Part shown: piece after piece, positions 53,171 to 63,180 of the stretch
Layout: each line of letters starts with the position of its first letter
How positions within the stretch are numbered: the stretch's first letter is position 1
Notes under the pieces: model-generated
The model's input: the letters and a program-made list of their open reading frames with translations, nothing else
Databases searched by the model: none
Told to the model about the DNA's origin: nothing
From: Hoeflea sp038900095
Lineage (GTDB): Bacteria; Pseudomonadota; Alphaproteobacteria; Rhizobiales; Rhizobiaceae
Length of the DNA stretch: 64,000 nucleotides
Assembly (NCBI RefSeq): GCF_038900095.1
Contig: NZ_JBBMQQ010000003.1
Coordinates: forward strand, 248,001-312,000
Direction of reading: 5' to 3'
Position numbers and translations under genes: made by a program

Positions 53171-56100
53171 TCTGCTGCCTCCTTGGGTGTGGCCGGGCGG
53201 TCGAGCCAGTCGACCTTGTCCATCTTGCGAACGATGACGAACTCGTCACGGTTGGAGCCGACGGTGCCATAATAGTTGAAGCCGTAGCTCAACTGCGCGT
53301 AGCCGCCGATCATGTGGGTTGGCTTGAGGACCGTGCGGGTGACCGAGTTGTGGATGCCGCCGCGCTTGCCAGTGATCTGGCTGCCGGGCGTGTTCACGAT
53401 CTTTTCCTGGGCGTGATACATGAACAGCGTGCCTTCCTTGATCCGCTGGCTGACGACGACACGCGCGGTCAGGACCCCGTTGGAGTTGAAGACCTCGACC
53501 CAGTCATTGTCGACCAGCCCTGCCTTGCCGGCATCGACCTCGGACATCCAGACCACCGGGCCGCCGCGGTTGAGCGTCAGCATCAGAAGGTTGTCGGAAT
53601 AGGTCGAGTGGATGCCCCATTTCTGGTGCGGGGTGATGAAGTTCAGCACCACGTGCTTGCCGCCATCCGTGCGGCCGATTGCCGGCGCGATGGTTTTCAG
53701 GTCGACCGGGGGACGCCAGGTGACGAAGCCCTCGCCGAAGGCCCGCATCCATTCATGATCCTGGTAAAGCTGCTGCCGTCCCGACAGGGTGCGCCAGGGG
53801 ATCAGCTCATGGACGTTGGTGTAGCCGGCGTTGTAGCAGACCTCCTCGCTTTCGATCCCCGACCAGGTCGGAGAGGAGATGATCTTGCGCGGCTGTGCGG
53901 CGATATCACGGAAGCGGATCTTCTCGTCCTGCTTGGCTGCAGCCAGGTGCGTATGCGCGCGCCCGGTGATCTTCTCGAGCGCGTTCCAGGCCTTGACCGC
54001 GACCTCGCCGTTGGTCTCGGGCGCCAACATCAGGATCACTTCGCAGGCATCGATTGCGGTATCGATCTTCGCCATTCCCTTGGTTACGCCTTCATCGGTC
54101 ACGCAGCCATTGAGATCCTGGAGATGGTGCACTTCCAGCTTGGTGTCCCAGGCAATGCCCTTGCCGCCATTGCCGATTTTTTCCATCAGCGGCCCGACCG
54201 CGGTGAAGCGCTTGTAGAGGTTGGGGTAATCCCGCTCGACGGCGATGTAGTTCGGCGCCGTCTGCCCCGGGATCAGTTCGCATTCCCCGGCCTTCCAGTC
54301 AGCCACGAAAGGCTGGGCCAGTTCACCCGGACTGTCGTGCTGCATCGGCAGCGAGACGACATCGTCCTCGACGCCGAGCACTTCGGGTGCGACTTCGGAA
54401 AACTTCTTGGCGATCGCCTTGAAGATCTCCCAGTCCGACTTGCTCTCATAGGCCGGATCCACCGCTGCCTGCAGCGGGTGAATGAACGGGTGCATGTCGG
54501 AGGTGTTGAGATCGTCCTTCTCGTACCAGCTGGCCGTCGGCAGCACGATGTCGGAATAGACGCATGTGGTCGACATGCGGAAATCAAGCGTCACCAGAAG
54601 GTCAAGCTTGCCCTCCGGCGCGGTGTCGTGCCATTTCGCCTCGACCGGCTTGACCCGGCCTTCCTCGCCCAGGTCCTTGCCCAGGACACCGTGATCTGTG
54701 CCCAGCAGGTGGCGCAGGAAATACTCGTGCCCCTTGCCAGATGATCCCAGCAGGTTGGAGCGCCAGACGAAGAGATTGCGCGGCCAGTTTTCCGGTGCAT
54801 CGGGGTCCTCGCAGGACATTTCCAGCGTTCCCGCCTTCAGGCTCTCGGCGACATATTCCGCCGGCGTCTTGCCCGCAGCCTTGGCCGCGCGCCCGACTTC
54901 CAGCGGATTGGTCTTGAGCTGCGGCGCAGAGGGCAGCCAGCCCATGCGTTCGGCCTGGATATTGTAGTCGATCAGGCTGCGTTCGGCCCAGTTGCCGTCC
55001 GGCGCCGTGGGCGACACGATCTCGCCGGCGGTGATGGTTTCATAGCGCCACTGGTCGGTGTGGGCATACCAGGCCGAGGTTGCGTTCATGTGCCTTGGAG
55101 GGCGTGCCCAATCGAGGGCGAAGGCCAGCGCTGTCCAGCCGGTCTGCGGGCGCAGCTTTTCCTGGCCGACATAATGTGACCAGCCACCGCCGGACTGGCC
55201 GATGCAACCACACATCACCAGCATGTTGATGATGCCGCGATAGGCCATGTCCATGTGGTACCAGTGGTTCAGCCCAGCTCCGAGGATGACCATCGACTTG
55301 CCGTTGGTCTTTTCCGCATTGCTGGCGAATTCCCGCGCCACGGCAATGATCCGGTCGGCTTTCACACCGGTTATCTTCTCCGCCCAGGCGGGCGTGTATG
55401 GCACGTCGGCGTCAAAGGACATGGCGACATTGTCTCCGCCAAGGCCGCGATCGAGGCTGTAGTTGGCGCAGAACAGGTCGAACACCGTCGTCACCAGCGC
55501 CTCGCCGTCCTTCAGCTTGAGCCGCCGGACGGGAATGTTGCGGGTGAGGATGTCCCGATGGTCCGATTTGGCGAACTGCTCGGTCGCGGCTCCGCCGAAA
55601 TAGGGGAAATCGACGCCGACCACCTCATCGTGGTCGTCGTCAAGGATGAGGGTCGAGGTCAGCTCGATCGGCTGCTCGCCGGCCCGCTCCTCGAGATTCC
55701 AGTGTCCGTTCTCGCCCCAGCGGAAACCGATGGAGCCGTTTGGAACCACCACGTCCCCGGTCTTGCCGTCGATGCCGACGGTTTTCCAGTCGGGATTGTT
55801 GGCCTCGCCGAGATCATCGGAGAAATCGGCCGCGCGCAGCATCCGGCCCGGGACGTAATGCCCGTTCTTCTTGTCGAGCCGCACCAGTAGCGGGAAGTCG
55901 GAGTATTTGCGGGTGTAATCCTCGAAATAGGGCACCTGGCGATCGAGATGGTACTCGCGCAGGATAACGTGGCCGAAGGCCAGCGCCAGCGCCGCATCGG
56001 TGCCGGCCTGCGGGTTGAGCCAGATGTCGCCGAACTTGGCGGCCTCCGAGTAATCCGGGCTGACGACGGCGGACTTGGCGCCGCGATAGCGGGCTTCGGT

Positions 56101-56904
56101 GTAGAAATGGGCGTCGGGCGTGCGGGTCTGCGGCACGTTGGAGCCCCACAGGATCATGAAGCTCGAATTGTACCAGTCGGCACTTTCGGGCACATCGGTC
56201 TGCTCGCCCCAGGTCTGCGGGCTGGCCGGCGGCAGGTCGCAATACCAGTCATAGAACGACATGCAGGTGCCGCCCATCAGGCTGAGATAGCGCGAGCCGG
56301 CGGCATAGCTGACCATCGACATCGCCGGGATCGGCGAAAATCCGAAGATCCGATCTGGACCATAGGTCTTCGTCGTATAGGCGTTCGCCGCCGCGATGAT
56401 CTCGGTCACCTCTTCCCAGTCGGCGCGGACGAAGCCGCCCTTGCCACGGGTCCTGGTGTAGCTGTCACGCTTGACCGGATCGGCCTGGATTGCCTTCCAT
56501 GCCTCGACCGGCGTCATGGTCTTGCGCATCTCGCGCCACAACCGCATCAGCCGGCCACGCACCAGCGGCGTCTTCACCCGGTTGGCGGAATAGAGATACC
56601 AGCTGTAACTGGCGCCGCGGGCGCAGCCGCGCGGCTCGTGATTGGGCATGTCGGGCCGGGTACGGGGATAGTCGGTCTGCTGGGTCTCCCAGGTGACGAT
56701 GCCCGACTTGACGTAGATCTTCCACGAGCAGGACCCGGTGCAGTTCACCCCGTGGGTCGAGCGCACGATCTTGTCGTGGCGCCAGCGGTTGCGATAAACC
56801 TCCTCCCAATCCCGGCTCTCGATGGTGGTCTGGCCGTGCCCGTCAGCGAAGGTGTCCTGACGGGTGGACTTGAGGAAATTCAGGCGATCGAGAAGATGGC
56901 TCAT
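53167..56904 (-). CDS. narG: Nitrate reductase alpha subunit NarG (1245 aa)
   Basis: Catalytic Mo-bisMGD subunit reducing nitrate to nitrite in the cytoplasm. The N-terminal FS0 cluster ligands are in THGVNCTGSCSW and RGCARGASYSW (His plus three Cys). FMILWGSNVPQTRTPDAHF holds the molybdenum Asp region, and LGAGLNHWYHMDMAYRGIIN the cofactor fold. The length is that of full NarG. A GGAGAG site precedes ATG 56904; it starts 17 bases after narK, so it is expressed from the FNR-controlled promoter there. Confidence 0.97.
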
Positions 56905-56921
56905 CTTGCTCTCCTTTCAGG

Positions 56922-59651
56922 TCAGACTGCGGCGGCTGCGGACGTGGTGCCACCGGCCCGTTCGCCAGCGGCCAGAAGACCGCCGGGACGGGTGTAGTAG
57001 AACCAGGTCAGCACGACGCAGATCACGTAGAAGCCGAGGAACCCCCAGAGTGCGGCCACCGGACCGCCTGTCATGGCGATGGAGGTGCCGTAGGCCTTGG
57101 GGATGAAGAAGGCGCCGTAGGCGGCGATGGCGGAGGTGAAGGCGATGATCGCCGCACTTTCGCGTTCGGCCTGCTTGCGCAACACGTCGCCCTTGAGATC
57201 TGGCATCAGCCGCGGGATCTCCCGCGCCATGATCGCCGGGATCATCTGGAAGGTGGAGGCGTTGCCGACACCGGTGAGGAAGAACAGCGCCATGAACGAG
57301 GCGAAGAAGCCCCAGAATGCGCCCGGCTGTTCCTTGATGCCGAGGAAGAAGATCACCCCGAACACCGCCACGATCATTCCCAGGAAGGTCCAGAAGGTCA
57401 CCCGCCCGCCGCCGAACCGGTCGGAAATCCAGCCGGTGCCGGCGCGGGACAGGGCGCCGACAAGCGGGCCGAGGAAGACGAACTGCAGCGCATTGACTTC
57501 GGGAAACTGCAGCTTGGTCAGCAGCGGGAAGCCGGCGGAGTAGCCAATGAAGCTGCCGAAGGTTCCGGTGTAGAGCACGCACATGATCCAGTTGTGCTTG
57601 CGGCTGAAGATGACCGCCTGCTCCTTGAAGCTGGACTTGGCGTCGGCAATGTCGTTCATCCCGAGCCATGCGGCGATTGTCGCCACGATGATGAAGGGAA
57701 CCCAGACAAAGCCGGCGTTCTGCATCCACAGCTGGCCACCGTCCGACATTGTCTGCGGCTGCCCGCCCAGCGCGCCGAAGACACCGGCGGTGATGACGAG
57801 CGGCACCAGGAACTGCATGACCGAGACGCCGAGATTGCCGAGACCGGCGTTGAGCGCCAGCGCGTTGCCCTTTTCCGCCTTGGGATAGAAAAAGGCGATA
57901 TTGGCCATCGACGAGGCAAAATTGCCGCCGCCGAAGCCGCAAAGAAGGGCCAGCACCAGGAAGATCAGGTAAGGGGTCTCCGGATTCTGCACGGCGTAGC
58001 CGATGCCCATGGCAGGCAGCAGCAAAGAGGCGGTGGAAAGGGTCGTCCACAAACGGCCGCCGAAGATCGGAACCATGAAGGAGTAGAAGATCCGCAAGGT
58101 CGCACCCGAGAGACCGGGAAGGGCCGCAAGCCAGAACAGTTGCCCCGACGTGAAGTTGAACCCGATCGCGGGCAACCGCGCGACCACCACAGACCAGACC
58201 ATCCAGACAGAAAAGGCCAGCAGCAGCGCTGGGATCGACACCCAGAGATTGCGCCTGGCGATACGGCGTCCCTTTTCAGCCCAGAAGGCAGGATCTTCGG
58301 GAGTCCAGACCTCGAGCGTGCGCGATTGCGCGGCATGTTCGGGGCGGTGAATGCTCTGCATCTCGGGCAGGCTCGGCAACTGGTCGAGCGCCTCGCCGTG
58401 CGCTTCGCGTTCCATGGTGCGGATCGACAGATGCATCCAGGTGAGCGAGATCGCCACGATGATGAACAGCAGCGCAAAGCAGCTGGTGTAAATGCCGGTG
58501 AGATCAAGCAGGGCGCCGAAGATGATCGGCAGGATGAAACCGCCCAGACCACCAATCATGCCGACGAGACCGCCCACAGCACCGACATGGTCGGGATAGT
58601 AGACCGGGATGTGCTTGTAGACCGCGGCCTTGCCCAGGCTCATGAAGAAGCCGAGCATGAAGAGGATGAGGACAAAAGGCCAGCGGCCCATCTCGGTGGA
58701 GAATGCGATGGCTCCGTCCTTGCCCTGGATGACATAGTCGGTGGCGGGATAGGAGAGCATGAACAGCATCAGCAGCGAGAAGCCGAAGCACCAGTACATC
58801 ACCGCACGGGCGCCGAACCGGTCGGACAGATGCCCGCCATAGGCGCGGAAAAGCGATGCCGACAGGGAAAATGCGGCCGCCGACATGCCCGCGGTGCGGA
58901 TGTCGAGATGATAGACGTCGACAAGGTAATGCGGCATCCACAGGGCCAGGGCCACAAAGGCTCCGAAGACGTAGAAATAGTAAAGCGAGAAGCGCCAGAC
59001 CTGGAGATTCTTCAGCGGCGCGAACTGTTGCGCGAGACTGGGCGGCTTGGCGCCGGACTTGCGGCGGGCGACCAGTTCGGGATCATCCTTGGCAAAGACG
59101 TAGAACAGGATTGCAACAAGCGCCAGACCGGCGGCCCAGACATGGGCGACGCCATGCCAGCCATAGGCCACCATGACGAAGGGGGCGATGAACTTGGTGA
59201 CCGCGGCGCCGACATTGCCGGCACCGAAGATGCCCAGTGCGGTGCCTTGCTTGCCCGCACCATACCAGCGCGAGACATAGGCAACACCGATGATGAACGA
59301 GCCGCCGGCAAGACCGATGCCGAGAGCTGCGACCAGATACATCGTGTAGGACGAGGCCCAGGTCAGCATCCAGGTCGCAGCAGCCGTCAGCAGCATCTGG
59401 ATGGTGAAGACGTTGCGACCGCCGTATTTTTCGGTCCAGACGCCAAGGATCAGCCGGGTCAGCGAGCCGGTGAGGATGGGAGTCGCGACAAGCAGACCGA
59501 ACTGAAACTCGCTCAACCCCAGTTCGGCCTTTATCTCCACACCGATGATGGCGAAGATTGTCCAGACCGCGAAGCAGGCGGTGAACGCTACCGTGCTCAG
59601 TGAAAGCGCTCGCGTGCGATCGGCTTCAGAGACTTGTCCCTTGTCCAGCAT
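56922..59651 (-). CDS. narK: Fused nitrate/nitrite transporter NarK1-NarK2 (909 aa)
   Basis: Two complete MFS nitrate/nitrite transporters in one chain, about 430 residues each. The first half (NarK1-like, probable nitrate-proton symporter) has GSFIIGVAYVSRWYG and GIFGAGNVGAAVT. The second (NarK2-like, nitrate-nitrite antiporter) starts about RRNLWVSIPALLLAFSVW and has GGGNFASSMANIAFFYP. The fusion is known from Paracoccus. ATG 59651 has GGAG upstream; a longer frame to 59708 is not needed. It is the first gene of the narKGHJI operon, with FNR boxes at 59725 and 59861. Confidence 0.95.
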   Translation of the reverse strand: MLDKGQVSEADRTRALSLSTVAFTACFAVWTIFAIIGVEIKAELGLSEFQFGLLVATPILTGSLTRLILGVWTEKYGGRNVFTIQMLLTAAATWMLTWASSYTMYLVAALGIGLAGGSFIIGVAYVSRWYGAGKQGTALGIFGAGNVGAAVTKFIAPFVMVAYGWHGVAHVWAAGLALVAILFYVFAKDDPELVARRKSGAKPPSLAQQFAPLKNLQVWRFSLYYFYVFGAFVALALWMPHYLVDVYHLDIRTAGMSAAAFSLSASLFRAYGGHLSDRFGARAVMYWCFGFSLLMLFMLSYPATDYVIQGKDGAIAFSTEMGRWPFVLILFMLGFFMSLGKAAVYKHIPVYYPDHVGAVGGLVGMIGGLGGFILPIIFGALLDLTGIYTSCFALLFIIVAISLTWMHLSIRTMEREAHGEALDQLPSLPEMQSIHRPEHAAQSRTLEVWTPEDPAFWAEKGRRIARRNLWVSIPALLLAFSVWMVWSVVVARLPAIGFNFTSGQLFWLAALPGLSGATLRIFYSFMVPIFGGRLWTTLSTASLLLPAMGIGYAVQNPETPYLIFLVLALLCGFGGGNFASSMANIAFFYPKAEKGNALALNAGLGNLGVSVMQFLVPLVITAGVFGALGGQPQTMSDGGQLWMQNAGFVWVPFIIVATIAAWLGMNDIADAKSSFKEQAVIFSRKHNWIMCVLYTGTFGSFIGYSAGFPLLTKLQFPEVNALQFVFLGPLVGALSRAGTGWISDRFGGGRVTFWTFLGMIVAVFGVIFFLGIKEQPGAFWGFFASFMALFFLTGVGNASTFQMIPAIMAREIPRLMPDLKGDVLRKQAERESAAIIAFTSAIAAYGAFFIPKAYGTSIAMTGGPVAALWGFLGFYVICVVLTWFYYTRPGGLLAAGERAGGTTSAAAAV

Positions 59652-59724
59652 GCTGTTTCTCCGTTTGCGGCACAGGTCGGCCCTGCGCGTCAAACGGAAC
59701 TTGCCCAACCCTCACAGCCGCGAC

Positions 59725-59738
59725 TTGATTCAGATCAA
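59725..59738 (-). promoter_or_regulatory. Perfect FNR/DNR box in the narK promoter
   Basis: TTGAT-TCAG-ATCAA, an exact consensus match, centred about 80 bases upstream of the narK start. This is suitable for activation at about -41 of a transcript starting near 59690. Confidence 0.85.
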
Positions 59739-59860
59739 GATTGCGGAGGCACACGAACGCATTGCCGGAAACGAGCTAAGAAAAAAATCGGGGCCTGAAA
59801 ATTTACGGCTCGGCACAGACAATTCGCCTGAAGAACAGCTGGCTTGAATCAATCTACTTC

Positions 59861-59874
59861 TTGATAATTATCAA
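59861..59874. promoter_or_regulatory. Second perfect FNR/DNR box in an 18-base palindrome
   Basis: TTGATAATTATCAA is a perfect FNR site inside TCTTGATAATTATCAAGA (59859-59876), a perfect 18-base palindrome. It lies 136 bases upstream of the first box and could serve narK from a distance or a rightward transcript toward 60239. Confidence 0.75.
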
Positions 59875-60238
59875 GATGAACCGGACGCGCCGCAGGCCGG
59901 TTTACGGCATCACACCTGATTCAAGGACAGGTTTGATGTTCCGATTCCACCAACACCTGTCGAGGCCATGAAGTCCATCAGGACATCACGGTGCCCAGCG
60001 TTTCGGACGGATGGGCAAGGGCGGACAGCGTTGAGACCCGGCTCGGGTTTCGCCTTTCCCAAGTGTGCGTATTCACAGGCGATCACAACGCGAACACATT
60101 ATCGACCCAACATGCATTTAAAGCTTTGTTAACCATGGCGGCGCACTGTTTGTCTGGAACCAAAGAAACAATCACCCGGCAACTGGCCGATCCGCGACCC
60201 GGGACGGGGCGGATGGCACCGGGTTGGAGCACTGGCTA

Positions 60239-60346
60239 ATGACTTTCCTGTTTTTGATATTGTGCGTCTTCGGCGGCGTTGCCATCTGGTCCAATCGCAA
60301 GAAGGTGGACAAGCCGGTCCAGTATGACTGGGACCAGGCCATCTAG
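60239..60346 (+). CDS. Small single-helix membrane protein (35 aa)
   Basis: ATG 60239 to TAG 60346. The first 17 residues are one hydrophobic helix (MTFLFLILCVFGGVAIW), followed by a basic SNRKKVDK segment and an acidic QYDWDQAI end: a single-pass small protein with its basic part on the cytoplasmic side. Third codon positions after the helix are nearly all G or C, as in neighbouring genes, which supports real coding. GGAG lies 11 bases upstream, a rather long spacing. Its place beside the FNR-controlled nar promoter suggests a role in respiration, but the function is unknown. Confidence 0.45.
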   Translation: MTFLFLILCVFGGVAIWSNRKKVDKPVQYDWDQAI

Positions 60347-60489
60347 ATTGCCGTGACGGCATAATCCATATGCCCGAAGCGCTTCGCAGCGACCGCCAAA
60401 TCACCTTGACGAAACACAATGCCCTCCGGCCAGACCGGCGGCGGAACCGGTCGCGATGTGTCCGCCGCCGATGACCCGGCAAACCTGTT

Positions 60490-60984
60490 TCAGAGCGGCT
60501 CAAGCCGGTGAAAGCGGGACTGGCCGTAGACCAGCGGCGCGCCTTCACTGATCCTTATGTCCATGATCTCGCCGATGAACACGGTGTGGCTGCCGGCTTC
60601 AACCATCTCCGAGACATCGCAGGAAAAGCCGATCAGGGCTTCATCCAGAAGCGGCAGACCACGTCCATCCTCGACCCAATGCCCTTGAGAGAACTTGTCC
60701 TCCCCGGTGATGCCGTCGGCGCCTGCAAAGCGCATGGCCAGCGGGCTGGCAGGATCGGGGAGAAGATTGACATTGAAGCTCCTGGTCTCCCGGATCGCCG
60801 CACAGGTGCCGGTCTTGCGGTTGACGCAGACCAGAAGGCTCGGCGGTTCTGCGGAGACCGAACAGACGGCGGTGGCGGTAATGCCGCGCCGCTCGTCCCC
60901 GTGACGGGCGGTGATGATGGTCACCGCGCCGGGGAAACGGGCCATGGCCGTGCGGAATGTTGCATGATCGATGCCCATGCCCAT
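60490..60984 (-). CDS. Flavin reductase (164 aa), partner of a two-component monooxygenase
   Basis: FMN-split-barrel NAD(P)H:flavin reductase that supplies reduced FAD to the adjacent monooxygenase. Visible are FRTAMARFPGAVTIITA, GITATAVCSVSAEPPSLLVCV and GSHTVFIGEI, as in HpaC/StyB-type reductases. ATG 60984 lies one base after the stop of the monooxygenase gene; the longer open frame to 61056 runs within that gene. It is the last gene of the leftward SDR-monooxygenase-reductase operon. Confidence 0.92.
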   Translation of the reverse strand: MGMGIDHATFRTAMARFPGAVTIITARHGDERRGITATAVCSVSAEPPSLLVCVNRKTGTCAAIRETRSFNVNLLPDPASPLAMRFAGADGITGEDKFSQGHWVEDGRGLPLLDEALIGFSCDVSEMVEAGSHTVFIGEIMDIRISEGAPLVYGQSRFHRLEPL

Positions 60985-60985
60985 C

Positions 60986-62218
60986 TTACGCCGCCTTGAG
61001 CTCAGTGAGATAAGCCTCGGCCGCATCGGGATCAGCAAACCAGGGGAAGAAATCACGCGGGTCGTTGAAGCCGTTGGCCATGCGATGCGCCAGCCGCGGC
61101 TCGGCGCAGGCGGTGCCCATGATGTCGAGGATGAAGGGCGGTGGCGGCTGCAGCATCATGTTGGTCCATGAGACCACCCATTGCGCGTAATCCCAGAACT
61201 CGTCGAACGTGCCCTGCATGAAAGCGGCGTCGAACGGCTTGTCGCCATGCTCGAGGATGCGCTTGAGATAGACGGCCGCGGCCTTGGCGGCATTGTTGGA
61301 GCCCTGGCCGGTGATCGGGTCGTTGAGGCAGACCGCATCCCCGAGGCCAAGAACCTGACGGCCCGAGGGCAGCGTGCCGATTGGCTTGCGGACAGTGGGC
61401 GCGAAACGCCCGGCGAGAATGCCGTTGTCGTCGGTGAGCTCGATGTTCCGGCAGCGCTCCGCTTCCCAGGGCAGGAAGGTGTCGAGGATCTTTTTCGACA
61501 TCGCGAGATGCTGCGCGGGTGTCTTGGCGTCTGCCCAGCAATCCATCGGACCGCCCGGAACGCCTTCGAACACCATGATCTCGCAGGGACCGGACGTGGT
61601 CAGCGCCGGGAAGACGAAATATTCGCCAACGCCGGGGATCAGGTTGAAGCAGACGGCCGAATGCTCGGCCCGCGGTGTCATTCCGGTGACATAGGTCAGC
61701 GCCAAGGCCCGCTGCGGTGTCTCGTAGGGTGATTTTTCCGCATCACGCTCGAACAGACGGCCGATATCGCCCTTGCCCGATGCAACGATGACCAGATCGT
61801 CCTGCCGGCTGTAATGTTCCAGATCCGAAATCGATGCGTCCTTGATGGTCAGGGTGCCGTCGAGCCGCTCGAATTCCGCCATCCAGGCCGGGATCTTGAC
61901 CCGCTGGTCGACTGAATAAGCGCTGTTGTCGAGCCGTCCGACCCAATCAATGGCCTTCTGGCCCGATCCATCCGGCGCCGGAACCTGAAAATTGATGCCA
62001 TCGACCGGCGGGCAGGTATCGGCCCAGAAATCTATGCCCAGCTCGCGTTCATGTTCGACCGAATTGTGAAACATGCACTGGCTCGACATCACCTTGCCAT
62101 TTGCAATGTCCTCGGCGGTACGGTTTTGGACGACGCGGACGCTGTTGCCGGCCTTCAGCAGCCCGAGGGCCAGCTGCAGGCCGGACTGGCCGCCGCCGAT
62201 AATGGTGATCTTTCTCAT
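60986..62218 (-). CDS. StyA-like FAD-dependent monooxygenase (410 aa)
   Basis: Flavoprotein of the styrene/indole monooxygenase group E family, which epoxidises styrene-type alkenes or hydroxylates indole with reduced FAD from a separate reductase. Evidence: the N-terminal dinucleotide motif ITIIGGGQSGLQLALGLL, DDLVIVASGKGDIGRLF and SPYETPQRALALTYV, matching the SPFEKPQRAL-type block of StyA, and the C-terminal LGLGDAVCLNDPITGQGSN. ATG 62218 is set by AAAAGGGGAAC upstream. Its coupling to a flavin reductase supports the two-component assignment. The natural substrate is unknown; neighbouring genes typical of styrene degradation (isomerase, phenylacetaldehyde dehydrogenase) are not seen here. 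Confidence 0.87.
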   Translation of the reverse strand: MRKITIIGGGQSGLQLALGLLKAGNSVRVVQNRTAEDIANGKVMSSQCMFHNSVEHERELGIDFWADTCPPVDGINFQVPAPDGSGQKAIDWVGRLDNSAYSVDQRVKIPAWMAEFERLDGTLTIKDASISDLEHYSRQDDLVIVASGKGDIGRLFERDAEKSPYETPQRALALTYVTGMTPRAEHSAVCFNLIPGVGEYFVFPALTTSGPCEIMVFEGVPGGPMDCWADAKTPAQHLAMSKKILDTFLPWEAERCRNIELTDDNGILAGRFAPTVRKPIGTLPSGRQVLGLGDAVCLNDPITGQGSNNAAKAAAVYLKRILEHGDKPFDAAFMQGTFDEFWDYAQWVVSWTNMMLQPPPPFILDIMGTACAEPRLAHRMANGFNDPRDFFPWFADPDAAEAYLTELKAA

Positions 62219-62240
62219 GTCTTGTTCCCCTTTTTTGTTT

Positions 62241-63017
62241 TCATTCCATAAGAAGCGGTATGGCCGGCACCGCGCGTTCCGGGCCCATGGCGGTGTATCC
62301 GCCGTCGACCTGGATGTCGGTTCCGGTGATGAAGCTGGCCTCGTCCGAACACAGGAACAACACGGAGGCTGCGACCTCTTCCGGGTTGCCGGTGCGGCCA
62401 AGCAAATGGAAGGGTGCTGCCACCCTGTCGGTCTTTTCGCGGTCGCCGCCGCTCAACTCATCCATGATGTTGGACCAGGTCCAGCCCGGCGAGACCGCGT
62501 TGACGCGGATGCCCTCGGGAGCAAGATCCATCGCCTGGTTGCGGGTCAGCTGCAGGATCGCGGCCTTGGAGACCGGATAGAGCCAGCGGCCGGTTTGCGC
62601 CACGCGGGCAGAGATCGATCCGAAATTGACGATGGCGCCCTTGTTTCTTGCCAGTTCCGCCCGGGCGGCCTGCATCAGCATAACTGATCCAACAATGTTG
62701 ACGTCGAGGCTTTCGAGCCACTCGGCGCGGGTCGATTCCACACCGTTGTCGAGATAGGAACAGGCAACATTGACCAGGAAATCGATGCGACCGAATTTTT
62801 CCTTGGTGGCTTTGACCAGATCCGCGATTTGCGCATCGTCGCGCAGATCGGTCTTTTGAAATTCAATTCCGTCGCCGGTCAGAGCCTCGCCGGCCTCGGC
62901 ATTGATATCGGCAATCATCACGCGCACGCCGGCATCGCTGAATGCCCTGACGATGGCAGCACCGATCTTGGTTGCGCCACCCGGCACGATGGCCACTTTT
63001 CCGTCCAGTCCTCGCAT
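62241..63017 (-). CDS. SDR-family oxidoreductase (258 aa)
   Basis: Short-chain dehydrogenase. KVAIVPGGATKIGAAIV is the cofactor turn, with Gly-Gly-Ala-Thr-Lys-Ile-Gly in place of the usual TGxxxGxG. NVACS, FGSIS (Ser) and YPVSK (Tyr-x3-Lys) follow, and IRVNAVSPGWTWS and IQVDGGY close the fold. ATG 63017 is seven bases after GGGGAG; ATG 63023 sits too close to it. It is the first gene of the monooxygenase operon, so it may oxidise the product alcohol or diol. Confidence 0.86.
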   Translation of the reverse strand: MRGLDGKVAIVPGGATKIGAAIVRAFSDAGVRVMIADINAEAGEALTGDGIEFQKTDLRDDAQIADLVKATKEKFGRIDFLVNVACSYLDNGVESTRAEWLESLDVNIVGSVMLMQAARAELARNKGAIVNFGSISARVAQTGRWLYPVSKAAILQLTRNQAMDLAPEGIRVNAVSPGWTWSNIMDELSGGDREKTDRVAAPFHLLGRTGNPEEVAASVLFLCSDEASFITGTDIQVDGGYTAMGPERAVPAIPLLME

Positions 63018-63137
63018 TGGCATTCTCCCCTTTCGTTGAAGAGAAGTTTGGGCCAATCAAACCGGGCCGCCATCCGCTTTGAGCGCTGACTATCCGCAAA
63101 ACGAAAAATTCTATCGCTTCCGGGGAAAACGTGCTTT

Positions 63138-63151
63138 CATGCAAATGCATG
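63138..63151. promoter_or_regulatory. Palindrome in the SDR/AraC divergent region, candidate operator
   Basis: CATGCA-AA-TGCATG, perfect six-base arms, 30 bases upstream of the AraC-type gene and 121 upstream of the SDR start. Confidence 0.4.
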
Positions 63152-63180
63152 TTTTGACGACAACGGTGTCGGGAGCGCTC

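Larger units (their letters stand above)
59652..60238. other. 587-base control region between nar operon and small ORF
   Basis: No gene is recognised here. Besides the two FNR boxes, an A+T-rich part at 60100-60135 could be a promoter for the rightward small ORF at 60239. Confidence 0.4.

Noticed and set aside
57594..59603. Plus-strand 669-codon frame opposite narK
   Set aside because: High-G+C antisense shadow, rich in Gly, Arg, Asp and His, without known motifs; the other strand encodes a clear transporter.
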